Origin: Paraburkholderia sp. C35
GTDB lineage: Bacteria > Pseudomonadota > Gammaproteobacteria > Burkholderiales > Burkholderiaceae
Direction of reading: 5' to 3'
Assembly (NCBI RefSeq): GCF_003121405.1
Contig: NZ_QBUY01000037.1
Coordinates: forward strand, 1-64,000
Length of the DNA: 64,000 nucleotides
Both the position numbers and the translations under genes were made by a program. The notes beneath the pieces are model-generated. The model worked only from the letters and a program-made list of their open reading frames with translations. It did no database searches and was not told where the DNA came from. Position 1 is the stretch's first letter. Every line of letters starts with the position of its first letter. Below are positions 44,106 through 53,057 of the stretch, in pieces.

Positions 44106-46064
44106 TCATGCGTGCTGTTCCTGCAACTCCGCGAACGAGGCGATCCGGCCCGCCAATGCGCTCGCCACGACGGTCGGCGGGCTGGCGAGCCACACCTGGC
44201 CGGGTCCGGAGCGGCCGGGGAAATTGCGGTTGATCGCGCTGATCGTCACCTGGCTCGCATCCGTCGATGAACCCGGTCCGCAATTCGCGCAGGCGCCGCA
44301 CGACGGCTGCAGCAGGATCGCGCCGACCTGTTCGAACGCTTCGATATAGCCGCGCCGCACGCAATAGTCCCTGACGTCAGAGGTGCCGAACTGCAGATAC
44401 AGCTTCACGCCCGATGGCACGCGCATGCCGCGCGCGGCGGCCCATGCGAGCACCGCGTGGTAGTGATCGAAGTCCTCGCGCTTGCCCGCCGTGCACGAGC
44501 CGCCATACGCAATCTCGATACGCGGACGCTGCGCAAGATCGCGCAGCGCGACACCGTTGCCGGGATCGCCCGGTGCGGCGAGCATCGGCGACATACGCGA
44601 GCAGTCGATTGCGATCACGTCGGCATAGGCTGCGCCCGCGTCGCTGCACATCCACGGCTCGATGACGAAGTCGATACCGCGCCGTTCTTTCAGGAAGCGG
44701 ACCGTTTCCGCGTCGGGCGCGACGATGCCAGTGAAGCCACCGAGTTCCGCCGTCATGTTGGTGAGCGTCGCGCGCTCGTCGGTCGTCAGTTGGGCAATCG
44801 CGGAGCCGGTGAACTCGAATATCTTGCCGACGCCCGCGCCGGAACGGATGCGTGGATCGGCGAGCAGATGCAGCGCGAGGTCTTTCGCCGTGACGCCGGG
44901 CGGGACGTCGCCGTTGAATTCGATGCGCAGCGATTGCGGCACGGTCATCCGTACCGCGCCCGTGACGAACGCATTGGCCATATCGGTGGTGCCGACGCCG
45001 AACGCGACGCAACCCAGCGCGCCGCTATGCGGCGTATGCGAATCCGTCCCGACGATCAGTTGACCCGGCAGCGCGTAGCGTTCCGCCATCATCGCGTGTG
45101 AGATGCCTTCGGAGCCTTCCGCCGAGGCGTCGCCGTTCGTGTTCAGGTAGCCGTGATTGATCAGACCGTAGTCGTCAGCGAATTGCCGGTGCGCCGCCGA
45201 CAGTTCGCGCACATCGGGCAGCAGGCCGTTTCGCACGTGCAGTTCGCTCTTGTGCGAATACGAGAGATGGTCTTCGAACGTGAGAATGGTGTCGGGCTGA
45301 TGCAGCGTCAGCGGCTTGCCGAAGGTGGCGTGCAGCATGTGCGTCGCCATGCCCGTGTAGTACTCGTGGATAAAGCGGTGATCGGCACGAACGAACACAC
45401 CGGCGCCGGGCGTCAACGAATCGCCCGTGCCTTCCGTGCGAAGCGCGTGACGCTCCAGAATCTTTTGCGCGAGCGTACGTGGCGTGTTATCCACGCGTGC
45501 GGCGGCGGGCTGGACATGCCGCATGTGCTGCGCGCCATAGCGCAGCAGTCCGCCGCTGCGCAGAATCGACGCGGACAGGTTGTCGCGGGATGCAACCAGT
45601 TCGTCGATGTCGATTGGCTCACCGCGCGCAATGCGTTCGATCAACCCAAAATCCGTCGACGTGAACAGGCCGAGATTATCCGCGTTCTGCCGATAGATCC
45701 GTTCGAAGCTTCGCGCGATCACGAGCCGGATGCCCGCGCGGTATTCCGCGAGCGGACTGTGTTCGCGCGACGAACCTTTGCCGTACCGGTTGCCCGCGAC
45801 GGTGACGCAAAACCCGCCGTCGCGTATTGCGTCAGGGCCAATCGGATTGCGATCGCCCGCGCGGAAACCGACGTAAGGGAAGCGGCCAAGGCGCTCGTCG
45901 AAGCGGGTGAGCACGCTCATCGGCGTGATTTCGTCTGTCGAGACGTCGTCGCGCAACGTTCCCGCCGATGCTTGCGTCAGATCGACGCCTTCGAGTTGCC
46001 GTGCGATCCGTTCAGGGTCGTCGCAAAGAAACAGTATCCGGCCTGTCAATTCCAGTGTTGCCAT
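44106..46064 (-). CDS. Aconitase/isopropylmalate-dehydratase-like hydro-lyase, swivel domain first
   Basis: This 652-residue Fe-S hydro-lyase has reversed domain order. Residues about 1-190 are a swivel (LeuD-like) domain with DDVSTDEITPM, GFRAGDRNPIG and GKGSSREHSPLAEYRAGI. The rest is the catalytic aconitase core with LHQPDTILTFEDH, GTDSHTPHSGALGCVAFGVGTTDMANAF, the Cys ligands GGSCTAGK (near 520) and PSCGACANCGPG (near 588-595), and a C-terminal NRNFPGRSG. Canonical aconitase A and homoaconitase place the swivel last; AcnB places it first but is larger, with an extra HEAT domain. This is therefore a compact single-chain LeuD-LeuC fusion. AAGGAG precedes the ATG. Adjacent MFS and LysR genes point to a dedicated catabolic substrate rather than the citric-acid cycle. 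Confidence 0.88.
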   Translation of the reverse strand: MATLELTGRILFLCDDPERIARQLEGVDLTQASAGTLRDDVSTDEITPMSVLTRFDERLGRFPYVGFRAGDRNPIGPDAIRDGGFCVTVAGNRYGKGSSREHSPLAEYRAGIRLVIARSFERIYRQNADNLGLFTSTDFGLIERIARGEPIDIDELVASRDNLSASILRSGGLLRYGAQHMRHVQPAAARVDNTPRTLAQKILERHALRTEGTGDSLTPGAGVFVRADHRFIHEYYTGMATHMLHATFGKPLTLHQPDTILTFEDHLSYSHKSELHVRNGLLPDVRELSAAHRQFADDYGLINHGYLNTNGDASAEGSEGISHAMMAERYALPGQLIVGTDSHTPHSGALGCVAFGVGTTDMANAFVTGAVRMTVPQSLRIEFNGDVPPGVTAKDLALHLLADPRIRSGAGVGKIFEFTGSAIAQLTTDERATLTNMTAELGGFTGIVAPDAETVRFLKERRGIDFVIEPWMCSDAGAAYADVIAIDCSRMSPMLAAPGDPGNGVALRDLAQRPRIEIAYGGSCTAGKREDFDHYHAVLAWAAARGMRVPSGVKLYLQFGTSDVRDYCVRRGYIEAFEQVGAILLQPSCGACANCGPGSSTDASQVTISAINRNFPGRSGPGQVWLASPPTVVASALAGRIASFAELQEQHA

Positions 46065-46159
46065 CTGATTTCTCCTTCAAAGGGAAATCTAGACGGCGAT
46101 GGCATTGACGCAGAAGTGCTCGATCGGCAAAGGGGACATCGCGAATGGCGATGTCCGCG

Positions 46160-47053
46160 TTAACCCTCGGCGTGCGCGAGCGAATCGATCAACGCCTGCA
46201 CGGCTTTCAGCCGCGACGATTTTTTCAGCGCATGAATTCGCAGTGTGCGGCCACGCGCCCATGTTTCATCGAGCGGCCTTCGCACGAAACCGCGCGATCC
46301 GGCGAACGCGGACGCGGCGCTGGTCGGCACGATGCCGATGCCGAGTCCCGCTTCGACCATCCGGCATTGCGCATCGAAACTGTTGACCGTGACGGAGACA
46401 TTCAGGGGCGTGCGAGCGGCATCGGCGCGCTCTTTCAAGGTCTGATCCAGCGAGCCGCCCGCCTGCAACGCGACCAGTGGGAAACGGATCACTTCGCTGA
46501 AAGTCAGCGCGTCCGATGCGGTCAGTTCGTGATCGGGCGGAAGCACGACCATCAACGGATCGTCGGCGAAGTGCCATGAATCGAGGCCACCGGGAATCTT
46601 GCCGCTCGCGCTGATGCCGACGTCCGCGCGGTCATCCATGCAGGCGCGGATCACTTCGTCGCTGATGTCTTCCGTGAGTGCGATCTGCACGAGGGGAAAG
46701 CGCGCCTGGAAGGCTTTCAGGCGCTCGGGCAAAAAGCCGACGATCGCGGATGCATTGGCATACAGACGCACGACGCCGGCCACCTGGCCGCTGAGCGATT
46801 GCACCTCGCGTGCGAGCGACTGCAACTGGTCGTGCAAGGATGCCGCGCGCGAGAAAGCGTGGCGGCCGGCCTCCGTCAACTCGACGCCTGACGGCGAGCG
46901 GATCAGCAATGGCAGGCCCATCGCAGCCTCGAGATCGGCGATGCGTCGGCTCAGCGCCGAAGGCGCAATGTGATTGCGACTCGCCGCCCGTGCGATCGAG
47001 CCTTCCTGCACGACGGAGATGAACAGCTCCAGGCTGTACGGATCGATTCGCAT
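46160..47053 (-). CDS. LysR-family transcriptional regulator
   Basis: This 297-residue LysR regulator has an N-terminal winged helix (SLELFISVVQEGSIARAASRNHIAPSALSRRIADLEAAMG) and a periplasmic-binding-like effector domain with VAGVVRLYANASAIVGFLPERL and AGLGIGIVPTSAAS. The start at MRIDPYSLELF is chosen because residues further upstream in frame lack family character. It lies upstream of the aconitase-like and MFS genes on the same strand with a 95-base gap, so it probably regulates them. It could alternatively act on the enolase-superfamily gene. Confidence 0.87.
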   Translation of the reverse strand: MRIDPYSLELFISVVQEGSIARAASRNHIAPSALSRRIADLEAAMGLPLLIRSPSGVELTEAGRHAFSRAASLHDQLQSLAREVQSLSGQVAGVVRLYANASAIVGFLPERLKAFQARFPLVQIALTEDISDEVIRACMDDRADVGISASGKIPGGLDSWHFADDPLMVVLPPDHELTASDALTFSEVIRFPLVALQAGGSLDQTLKERADAARTPLNVSVTVNSFDAQCRMVEAGLGIGIVPTSAASAFAGSRGFVRRPLDETWARGRTLRIHALKKSSRLKAVQALIDSLAHAEG

Positions 47054-47185
47054 GCTGACGGGGATCTTGTCGACGTGTTCGTGGCTTGTTGTGCGGACGT
47101 GATGAGGCCGTCCGTCTCCGGGCATATTAACAGCGTCGCTTTGGCATGCTGGCCTGCGCGAGTGCAACGCACGCGAACCCGCGCG

Positions 47186-48355
47186 CTAGCCCGCCAGCGC
47201 AATCTCACGACGCAGCGCGTCGATGTCCGGCGTGATGCCGATACCCGGCGCATCGCCAAGTCGCACGCGGCCATCGACAGGACTTTCGATTGGGCCACAC
47301 AGCAGCGAGCGCAGCGGATTGGGATTGGCATCGACTTCGAGCAGGCCGCGCCCGTTGCTGTCGCCTGCTGCAGCGAGCAGATGCGCCGACGCCAGCAAGC
47401 CCACGCCCGCGCCGAGATAGTGCGGACAGTACGTCAAACCCTCTTCCTGCGCCGCCTGCGTCACCCGCCAGTTGCCGGAAATGCCACCCCACTTCGCGGA
47501 GTCGGGCTGAATCACGCTGAGTGCGCCGCCTGTTATGCCTTCATCGAACGCTGCGGCGCTGGCGAAGTTTTCTCCCGCCGCGATGGGCGTGGCGAGGCGC
47601 GCGCTCAGCGTTTGCCATTCGGTCAGCGGGCGGTCGCAGCGCAGCGGTTCTTCGATCCAGCCGAGCGCGTGGGCGTCGAGCACATCGGCCATTGCGAGCG
47701 CGGTGTCGAGATCCCACGCCTGATTCGCATCGGCCATCAGACGGCGCTCTGAACCGATGATCTCGCGCAGCATGTGCAGGTTCGCTGCGTCGCGTTCGCG
47801 TCCAAAGCCGAGCTTGAGTTTGAACGCGTTGAAGCCACGCGCGAGACGTTCGGCGACCACAGGTGCGGCGCCCGTCGGATTGAGGCCGCTCGCGTAGACG
47901 CCGATCTCGTCGCGTGTGCCGCCGAGCAGCCGCCACAACGGCAAGCCGGCACGCCGCGCCTGCAAGTCCCACAGCGCGAGATCGATGCCGGCGATGACCT
48001 GCGCAATGGGACCGTGTTCGCCCGATTGCAACGCGAGCGCGGCGGTGCGTTGTGTCAGATGTTCGAACATCGCAGCGGGATGCACGACGCGCTGTCCTTC
48101 GAGCAACGGCGCCATCACCGTCTGCACGAGTGCGGCGCGATGCTCCGCGCCGCAAGACGGGAAGTTGCACCACACTTCGCCCCATCCCGATGCGCCGTCG
48201 CGGCCCGTCACCTTGACGAACAGTGCCGGCCGGTCTCGCATGATGCCGAACGAAGTCTGAACGGGCGTCGCGATGGGATAGCGCAGCACATAGCTCTCGA
48301 CGCGTTCGATGTCGACAGACGACAGGGAAGGGTGATCGTGTTCGGGATAGCTCAT
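47186..48355 (-). CDS. Enolase-superfamily sugar-acid enzyme, mandelate racemase subgroup
   Basis: This 389-residue enzyme abstracts an alpha proton from a carboxylate using Mg2+. Active-site elements are visible: Lys179 and Lys181 (FKLKLG), metal ligands Asp209 (DANQAW), Glu235 (WIEEPL) and Glu261 (AGENF), then Asp285 (IQPD) with His312 (YCPHYLG) forming the His-Asp dyad. These define the mandelate racemase group, which includes acid-sugar dehydratases and cycloisomerases. Linked dehydratase, aldolase and sugar-porter genes suggest an acid sugar, but the exact substrate cannot be read. It is 43 bases downstream of the LacI gene on the same strand and may share its transcript. Confidence 0.87.
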   Translation of the reverse strand: MSYPEHDHPSLSSVDIERVESYVLRYPIATPVQTSFGIMRDRPALFVKVTGRDGASGWGEVWCNFPSCGAEHRAALVQTVMAPLLEGQRVVHPAAMFEHLTQRTAALALQSGEHGPIAQVIAGIDLALWDLQARRAGLPLWRLLGGTRDEIGVYASGLNPTGAAPVVAERLARGFNAFKLKLGFGRERDAANLHMLREIIGSERRLMADANQAWDLDTALAMADVLDAHALGWIEEPLRCDRPLTEWQTLSARLATPIAAGENFASAAAFDEGITGGALSVIQPDSAKWGGISGNWRVTQAAQEEGLTYCPHYLGAGVGLLASAHLLAAAGDSNGRGLLEVDANPNPLRSLLCGPIESPVDGRVRLGDAPGIGITPDIDALRREIALAG

Positions 48356-48398
48356 CAAACGTGTCTCGCTTCTTATCGGGGCAAACGGACAAACCGCG

Positions 48399-49442
48399 TC
48401 ACGCGCTTTCGCGTTCGACGATCTCATACGACAACAGGTTGTCGCGCTCGATCGTATCGACGGGCGCATCTTCGTCGAGCGCGCGGATCAGGTCGATCAC
48501 GCGCAACGCAGCGATGCGGCCCATCTCGTAGCGCGGCGGGCGTACGGTCGTCAGCGAAGGAACCAGCTTGTCGGCAATCGACAGATCGCCGAATCCCATC
48601 ACTGCGCAGGTGTCGGGAATCGAGATCTTTTCGCGCAGGCCATAGAGCAGCGCGCCCGCTGCGAGATTGTCGTTCGGGAAGATGATGGCTTCGGCGGGCT
48701 TGCGTCCGCTCGTGAGCGTCGTGAACGCTTCCATGCCCGCATCGAGCAGCACTTCCGATTGCGGGCGAAACGTGGCCGGCGTCAGGCCGAGTTCGCGCAT
48801 CGCGGCTTCATAGCCGCTCGCGCGATCGTTCGCGCCGACGTCGTCGGTGCGCTGTGGATGGACGAACACGATGCGCCGATAGCCGCGTTCATACAGATAA
48901 CGCGTGCAGTCGCGTCCCACCGACGGATTCGAAAAGCCCACCTGAATATGCTGCGGCTTCGCCTTGTGCGCCCAGGTTTCGACCACGGGAATGCCCGTGC
49001 TCGCGAGCAGATCCGTCGTTTTGCGCGAGCGCTTCTGCCCGGTGAGGATGATGGCGGCAGGCGCCCAGCCGATAAACGCGCGCACGGCCGCTTCCTCTTC
49101 GTCGGTCGAATAGTTGCTCGATGCGAGCAGCAACTGATAGCCGAACGGCCGCAAGGTGTCCGTCACCGCCTGCACCGTTTCCGCGTACACGCCGCCGGAG
49201 ATGTGCGGAATCACCATGCCGATCGAACGTCCGCGCGCGGAAGCCAGCGAACCCGCAAACACGTTGCGCACATAACCCGTCTGTTCGATGGCAGCCGTGA
49301 TGCGCTTTTGCATGTCGACGCCGACGCTGTCCTTGTTGCTGAAGTAGCGCGAGACCGTCATCGCCGATACGCCCGCCAGTTCGGCGACGTCGTGCAATGT
49401 GGTGCGGCCGGATCCGCGACGCTTGCGGGCTGACTGATTCAT
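48399..49442 (-). CDS. LacI-family repressor of the sugar-acid regulon
   Basis: This 347-residue LacI/GntR-type regulator has the helix-turn-helix and hinge at the N-terminus (TTLHDVAELAGVSAMTVSRYFSNK at residues 14-37, then YVRNVFAGSLASAR). The periplasmic-binding-like effector domain contains IGMVIPHISGGVYAETVQAV and EAIIFPNDNLAAGALLYGL. The gene diverges from the dehydratase gene across 141 bases that contain two GTTAGCGCTAAC-type palindromes (49481-49492, 49507-49518). A third exact copy precedes the porin. LacI proteins bind such CG-centred palindromes, so this is the probable cognate repressor. The inducer is probably the sugar acid or its lactone. Confidence 0.92.
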   Translation of the reverse strand: MNQSARKRRGSGRTTLHDVAELAGVSAMTVSRYFSNKDSVGVDMQKRITAAIEQTGYVRNVFAGSLASARGRSIGMVIPHISGGVYAETVQAVTDTLRPFGYQLLLASSNYSTDEEEAAVRAFIGWAPAAIILTGQKRSRKTTDLLASTGIPVVETWAHKAKPQHIQVGFSNPSVGRDCTRYLYERGYRRIVFVHPQRTDDVGANDRASGYEAAMRELGLTPATFRPQSEVLLDAGMEAFTTLTSGRKPAEAIIFPNDNLAAGALLYGLREKISIPDTCAVMGFGDLSIADKLVPSLTTVRPPRYEMGRIAALRVIDLIRALDEDAPVDTIERDNLLSYEIVERESA

Positions 49443-49480
49443 GACCAGGGAAATCCTTAACCAGGTTCGATTGACTCTGC

Positions 49481-49518
49481 GTTAGCGCTAACGAATACTA
49501 TCTCAAGGTAGCGCTAAC
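49481..49518. promoter_or_regulatory. Paired LacI-type operators
   Basis: GTTAGCGCTAAC at 49481-49492 is a perfect 12-base palindrome. GGTAGCGCTAAC at 49507-49518 differs at one base. Their centres are 26 bases apart, between the divergent LacI and dehydratase genes. An exact copy of the first lies at 54493-54504. They fit cooperative binding by the adjacent repressor, controlling itself and the catabolic operon. Confidence 0.8.
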
Positions 49519-49583
49519 ATCATCCTTTATCTTGAAAACGCGGCGGCGATCCGCCGGGTTTCGCCAATCGAAGCAGGTCACAC

Positions 49584-51314
49584 GTGAACAAAGAGCGAAA
49601 GCGTCTCGAAGATCTCCGCAGCCAGCGCTGGCTCGCGCCCGACAACACCCGATCGTTCGCGCATCGGCAGCGTTTGCAGCAGATGGGCTTGCGGCGCGAG
49701 GAATTCATGTCGCGCCCGGTGATTGCGATCGTCAATACGTGGAGCGATCTGTCGCCGTGTCATGCGCATCTGCGTGAGCGCGCCGAGGCCGTGAAACGCG
49801 GCATTCTGCAGGCGGGCGGCATGCCGTTCGAGCTGCCCGCGATGTCGCTCGGCGAAGTGCTCGTCAAGCCGACCACGATGATCTACCGCAATTTTCTTGC
49901 GATGGAAGTCGAGGAGTTGCTGCGCTCGCTCCCCATCGACGGCGCGGTGCTGCTGGGCGGTTGCGACAAGACGGTGCCAGGTTTGCTGATGGGTGCATTG
50001 AGCGCCGATCTGCCGTGTATCTTCGTGCCGGCCGGGCCGATGCTGAACGACCGTTATCGCGGCGAGAAAGTCGGCGCGGGCACCCACACGCGCAAGTTCT
50101 GGGACGAACGGCAGGCGGGTCATCTGAGCGGGCGCGAATGGATCGCGCTCGAATCGCACATGGCGCGCACGCCCGGCACCTGCAACACGATGGGTACAGC
50201 GAGCACGATGACGCTGATCGCCGAAGCGATGGGCTTCACCTTGCCGAACGCGGCCAGCATTCCCGCGATGGATGCCGCGCACACGCGCATGGCATCGGCG
50301 AGCGGCGCGCGTATCGTCGAGATGGTCTGGGAGGATCTGAAGCCATCCACATTCTTCAACGAAAAGGCAGTGGCGAACGGCGTCGCCGCGTACATGGCGA
50401 TCGGCGGCTCGACGAATGCGGCGATTCATCTGATCGCGATAGCGGGCCGTGGCAACGTGCCGCTCACACTCGACGACATCCAGCGTCTCGGCGCAGGTGT
50501 GCCCGTGCTGGCGAACATCCTGCCGTCCGGCACGAGCCTGATGGAAGACTTCTATTACGCGGGCGGCTTGCCGGCCGTGTTGCAGCGGATTCATGCGGGC
50601 CTGTCGCTCGATTGCATGACAGTGAATGGCCGCACGCTCGGCGACAACCTCGAAGGCGCGCAGTGCGAGGATGACGACGTCGTGCGTCCTGTCGCGCAGC
50701 CTGTCAGCGACGCGGGCGCACTCGCCGTGCTGCGCGGCAACCTCGCGCCCTCGGGTGCCGTTATCAAGCCAAGTGCCGCGAGCGAGCATTTCCTGAAGCA
50801 CAGTGGCCGCGCGCTGGTGTTCGATTCGATGGCGGACCTGAACGCGCGCATCAACGATCCCGAACTCGACGTCGACGAAAACACCGTGCTCGTGCTGCGC
50901 AACGGCGGCCCGCTTGGCGCGCCGGGCATGCCGGAATGGGGCAATCTGCCGATTCCCCAAAAGCTGCTGGAAAAAGGTGTGCGCGACATGGTGCGCGTCT
51001 CCGATTCGCGCATGAGCGGCACGCACTACGGCACCTGCGTGCTGCACGTTGCGCCCGAAGCGGCAGCGGGCGGTCCGCTCGCGCTGATCCGTACCGGCGA
51101 CATCATCGATCTGGACGTGGCCGCTGGACGCCTCGACGTGCGCCTTACGGACGAAGAACTCGACGCACGCCGCGCGCAATGGCAACCCGCCATCAACATG
51201 CCGCCGCGTGGCTATACGAAGATTTTCCTCGAGCACGTCACGCAGGCCAACGAAGGATGCGATTTCGATTTTCTGAAGGGATGGCATCCGCCTGTCGAGC
51301 CGTCGATCTACTGA
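49584..51314 (+). CDS. IlvD/Edd-family sugar-acid dehydratase
   Basis: This 576-residue Fe-S dehydratase converts an aldonic acid to its 2-keto-3-deoxy acid. Cluster ligands are visible as Cys59 (SPCH), Cys127 (GGCDKT) and Cys200 (PGTCNTMGTAST). The chain shows the arabonate-dehydratase-like features ERKRLEDLRSQRW, MIYRNFLAMEVEEL, AIGGSTNAAIHL, VRVSDSRMSGTHYGT and the C-terminal RGYTKIFLEHVTQANEGCDFDFL. The protein starts at a GTG. It leads the plus-strand operon behind two LacI operators, and an aldolase gene follows 21 bases on. L-arabonate, D-xylonate, L-fuconate or D-arabinonate are all possible substrates by family. Confidence 0.92.
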   Translation: MNKERKRLEDLRSQRWLAPDNTRSFAHRQRLQQMGLRREEFMSRPVIAIVNTWSDLSPCHAHLRERAEAVKRGILQAGGMPFELPAMSLGEVLVKPTTMIYRNFLAMEVEELLRSLPIDGAVLLGGCDKTVPGLLMGALSADLPCIFVPAGPMLNDRYRGEKVGAGTHTRKFWDERQAGHLSGREWIALESHMARTPGTCNTMGTASTMTLIAEAMGFTLPNAASIPAMDAAHTRMASASGARIVEMVWEDLKPSTFFNEKAVANGVAAYMAIGGSTNAAIHLIAIAGRGNVPLTLDDIQRLGAGVPVLANILPSGTSLMEDFYYAGGLPAVLQRIHAGLSLDCMTVNGRTLGDNLEGAQCEDDDVVRPVAQPVSDAGALAVLRGNLAPSGAVIKPSAASEHFLKHSGRALVFDSMADLNARINDPELDVDENTVLVLRNGGPLGAPGMPEWGNLPIPQKLLEKGVRDMVRVSDSRMSGTHYGTCVLHVAPEAAAGGPLALIRTGDIIDLDVAAGRLDVRLTDEELDARRAQWQPAINMPPRGYTKIFLEHVTQANEGCDFDFLKGWHPPVEPSIY

Positions 51315-51335
51315 TACCCGAACCTGAGGTTTTCA

Positions 51336-52157
51336 ATGAGCAAGCATCAACCCGATAACCACGCTGACGTGAACCCGTTTCGCGCGCTGCTCGACCGATC
51401 CACCGCGCCGCTCGGCACGTGGCTGATGGCGGGCACTGCAAGCAATGCGGAAGCGCTCGGCCATGCCGGCTTCGACTGGCTGCTGATCGACATGGAACAT
51501 GGTCCGATCGAATTCCGCGACATGTGGCAGATGCTGCAGGCCGTGGACTGCACGCCAGCCATGCCCGTGGTGCGCGTGTCGAGCAGCGACGATCCCGCGC
51601 TGGTCAAGCGGGCGCTCGATCTCGGCGCGCGCACGCTGATGTTTCCGTATGTGCAAAGCGCGGAGCAGGCGCGCCGGATCGTTGCGTCGGCGAAATATCC
51701 GCCGTTTGGGCAGCGCGGTTTTGCGGGCATCCATCGCGCGAGCCGCTATGGCACGTTCAGCGAGTACGGCAAGCGCGCCAACGAATTGACGACGTGCATC
51801 GTGCAACTGGAGACACCTGAAGCCATCGACAGGCTCGAAGAAATTGCGGCGGTGGAAGGCGTCGATGCGCTCTTTATCGGTCCTGGCGATCTGTCGGCAG
51901 CGCTTGGTTGCATCGGCAATTTGCAGGATGAACGCGTGCAGACGCTGATGCGCTCTGCCGCGCAGCGCGCCCGTGCGGCGGGCATACCCGTTGGCACGCT
52001 CGGGCCGACGCCGGAGATGGTGCAGGGTTTCGTCGATATGGGTTACGACTATGTCGCCGTCGGTTCGGATCTCGTGTTCATGATGCAGCAGGCGAAGTCG
52101 GTGCTCGCGCGCATGAAAGGACAGACCGACAACGCGCCGCTGAAGGTGGCCTACTGA
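51336..52157 (+). CDS. HpcH/HpaI-family 2-keto-3-deoxy-acid aldolase
   Basis: This class II (metal-dependent) pyruvate aldolase has 273 residues. Motifs are GTWLMAGTASNAEALGHAGFDWLLIDMEHGP with the catalytic His55, the QLETPEAIDRLEEIAAVEGVDALFIGPGDLS metal-site region, and GYDYVAVGSDLVFM. The preceding dehydratase would provide the 2-keto-3-deoxy acid, and cleavage gives pyruvate plus an aldehyde. The stop overlaps the SDR start by one base (TGATG), so translation is coupled. The arrangement is like the non-phosphorylative L-fucose/D-arabinose route described in Burkholderia, but the substrate here is unproven. Confidence 0.9.
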   Translation: MSKHQPDNHADVNPFRALLDRSTAPLGTWLMAGTASNAEALGHAGFDWLLIDMEHGPIEFRDMWQMLQAVDCTPAMPVVRVSSSDDPALVKRALDLGARTLMFPYVQSAEQARRIVASAKYPPFGQRGFAGIHRASRYGTFSEYGKRANELTTCIVQLETPEAIDRLEEIAAVEGVDALFIGPGDLSAALGCIGNLQDERVQTLMRSAAQRARAAGIPVGTLGPTPEMVQGFVDMGYDYVAVGSDLVFMMQQAKSVLARMKGQTDNAPLKVAY

Positions 52158-52930
52158 TGAGCGCGATCTATCACTCGCTGGAGAACACGGTTGTGTTCGT
52201 ATCGGGTGGCGCGTCGGGGATCGGCGCGACGCTCGTCGATGCGTTCGTCGCGCAGCACGCCCGCGTGGCCTTCTGCGATCTCGACGAAGCCGCGGGCCTC
52301 GCGCTGTGCGAACGCTATCCGGCCGCATCGCGTCCGTGGTTCGCGCGTTGCGACGTGCGCGACGTCGCTGCGTATCGATCGGTACTGGATGCCGCCGCGC
52401 AGGCGCTCGGCCCGATCCGCGTGCTCGTGAACAACGCGGGCCGCGACGACCGCTGCGCGTTGCAGGAACTGACGCCGGAACGCTGGAACGATCTGATCCA
52501 TACAAACCTCACGCATCACGTGTTCGCGGCGCAGCGCGTCGCGCCTGGCATGGCGCACGCGGGCGGCGGCGCGATCATCAACATGGGGTCGATTTCGTGG
52601 CTGCGCGGGCGTCCCAACCTGATCGCCTACACGGCGGCCAAAGCCGCGATCAGCGGCATTTCGCGGACGCTCGCGCGTGAACTCGGTGGTGACAATATCC
52701 GCGTCAACGCGGTGCTGCCCGGCCCCGTGTTGACAGAGCGGCAACAGGCGCTGTGGTTCGATTCGGCAGACGCGAAACGCTTTATCGAGTTGCAGTGCCT
52801 GAAGTTTCCCGTCGAGACGAAGCATATCGCCGATATGGTCGTCTTTCTCGCGTCCGATCAGGCCGCGGCTGTCACGGGACAAAACATGATCGTCGATGCC
52901 GGTCTGGCGCAGGTGTCCGTGGTCGGATAG
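52157..52930 (+). CDS. SDR-family NAD(P)-dependent dehydrogenase
   Basis: This classical short-chain dehydrogenase has 257 residues. It has the cofactor motif SGGASGIGA (residues 16-24), the DVRD and VNNAG markers, and the catalytic Ser145 or Ser147, Tyr158 and Lys162 (YTAAK). An acidic residue after beta-2 (CDLDEA) suggests NAD preference. In context it is either the aldose 1-dehydrogenase that makes the lactone or a dehydrogenase acting on the keto-deoxy acid or the aldehyde product. It is translationally coupled to the aldolase and is followed by the sugar porter after 127 bases. Confidence 0.88.
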   Translation: MSAIYHSLENTVVFVSGGASGIGATLVDAFVAQHARVAFCDLDEAAGLALCERYPAASRPWFARCDVRDVAAYRSVLDAAAQALGPIRVLVNNAGRDDRCALQELTPERWNDLIHTNLTHHVFAAQRVAPGMAHAGGGAIINMGSISWLRGRPNLIAYTAAKAAISGISRTLARELGGDNIRVNAVLPGPVLTERQQALWFDSADAKRFIELQCLKFPVETKHIADMVVFLASDQAAAVTGQNMIVDAGLAQVSVVG

Positions 52931-53057
52931 CGCGTTGCGGTTTTTTCCAGGAGGAGACCTTGCGGGCCGACACGCGCCCGTTCGAGCAATCAAAGCAGTT
53001 TGCATCGACATATCAGGGCGAAAAGCCTGCTAAAAAGACACATGAGCGAGACAACAC

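Noticed and set aside
49578..51287. 569-codon open frame antisense to the dehydratase
   Set aside because: The plus strand encodes a complete IlvD/Edd dehydratase with its cluster Cys residues. The antisense product shows no recognisable domain.
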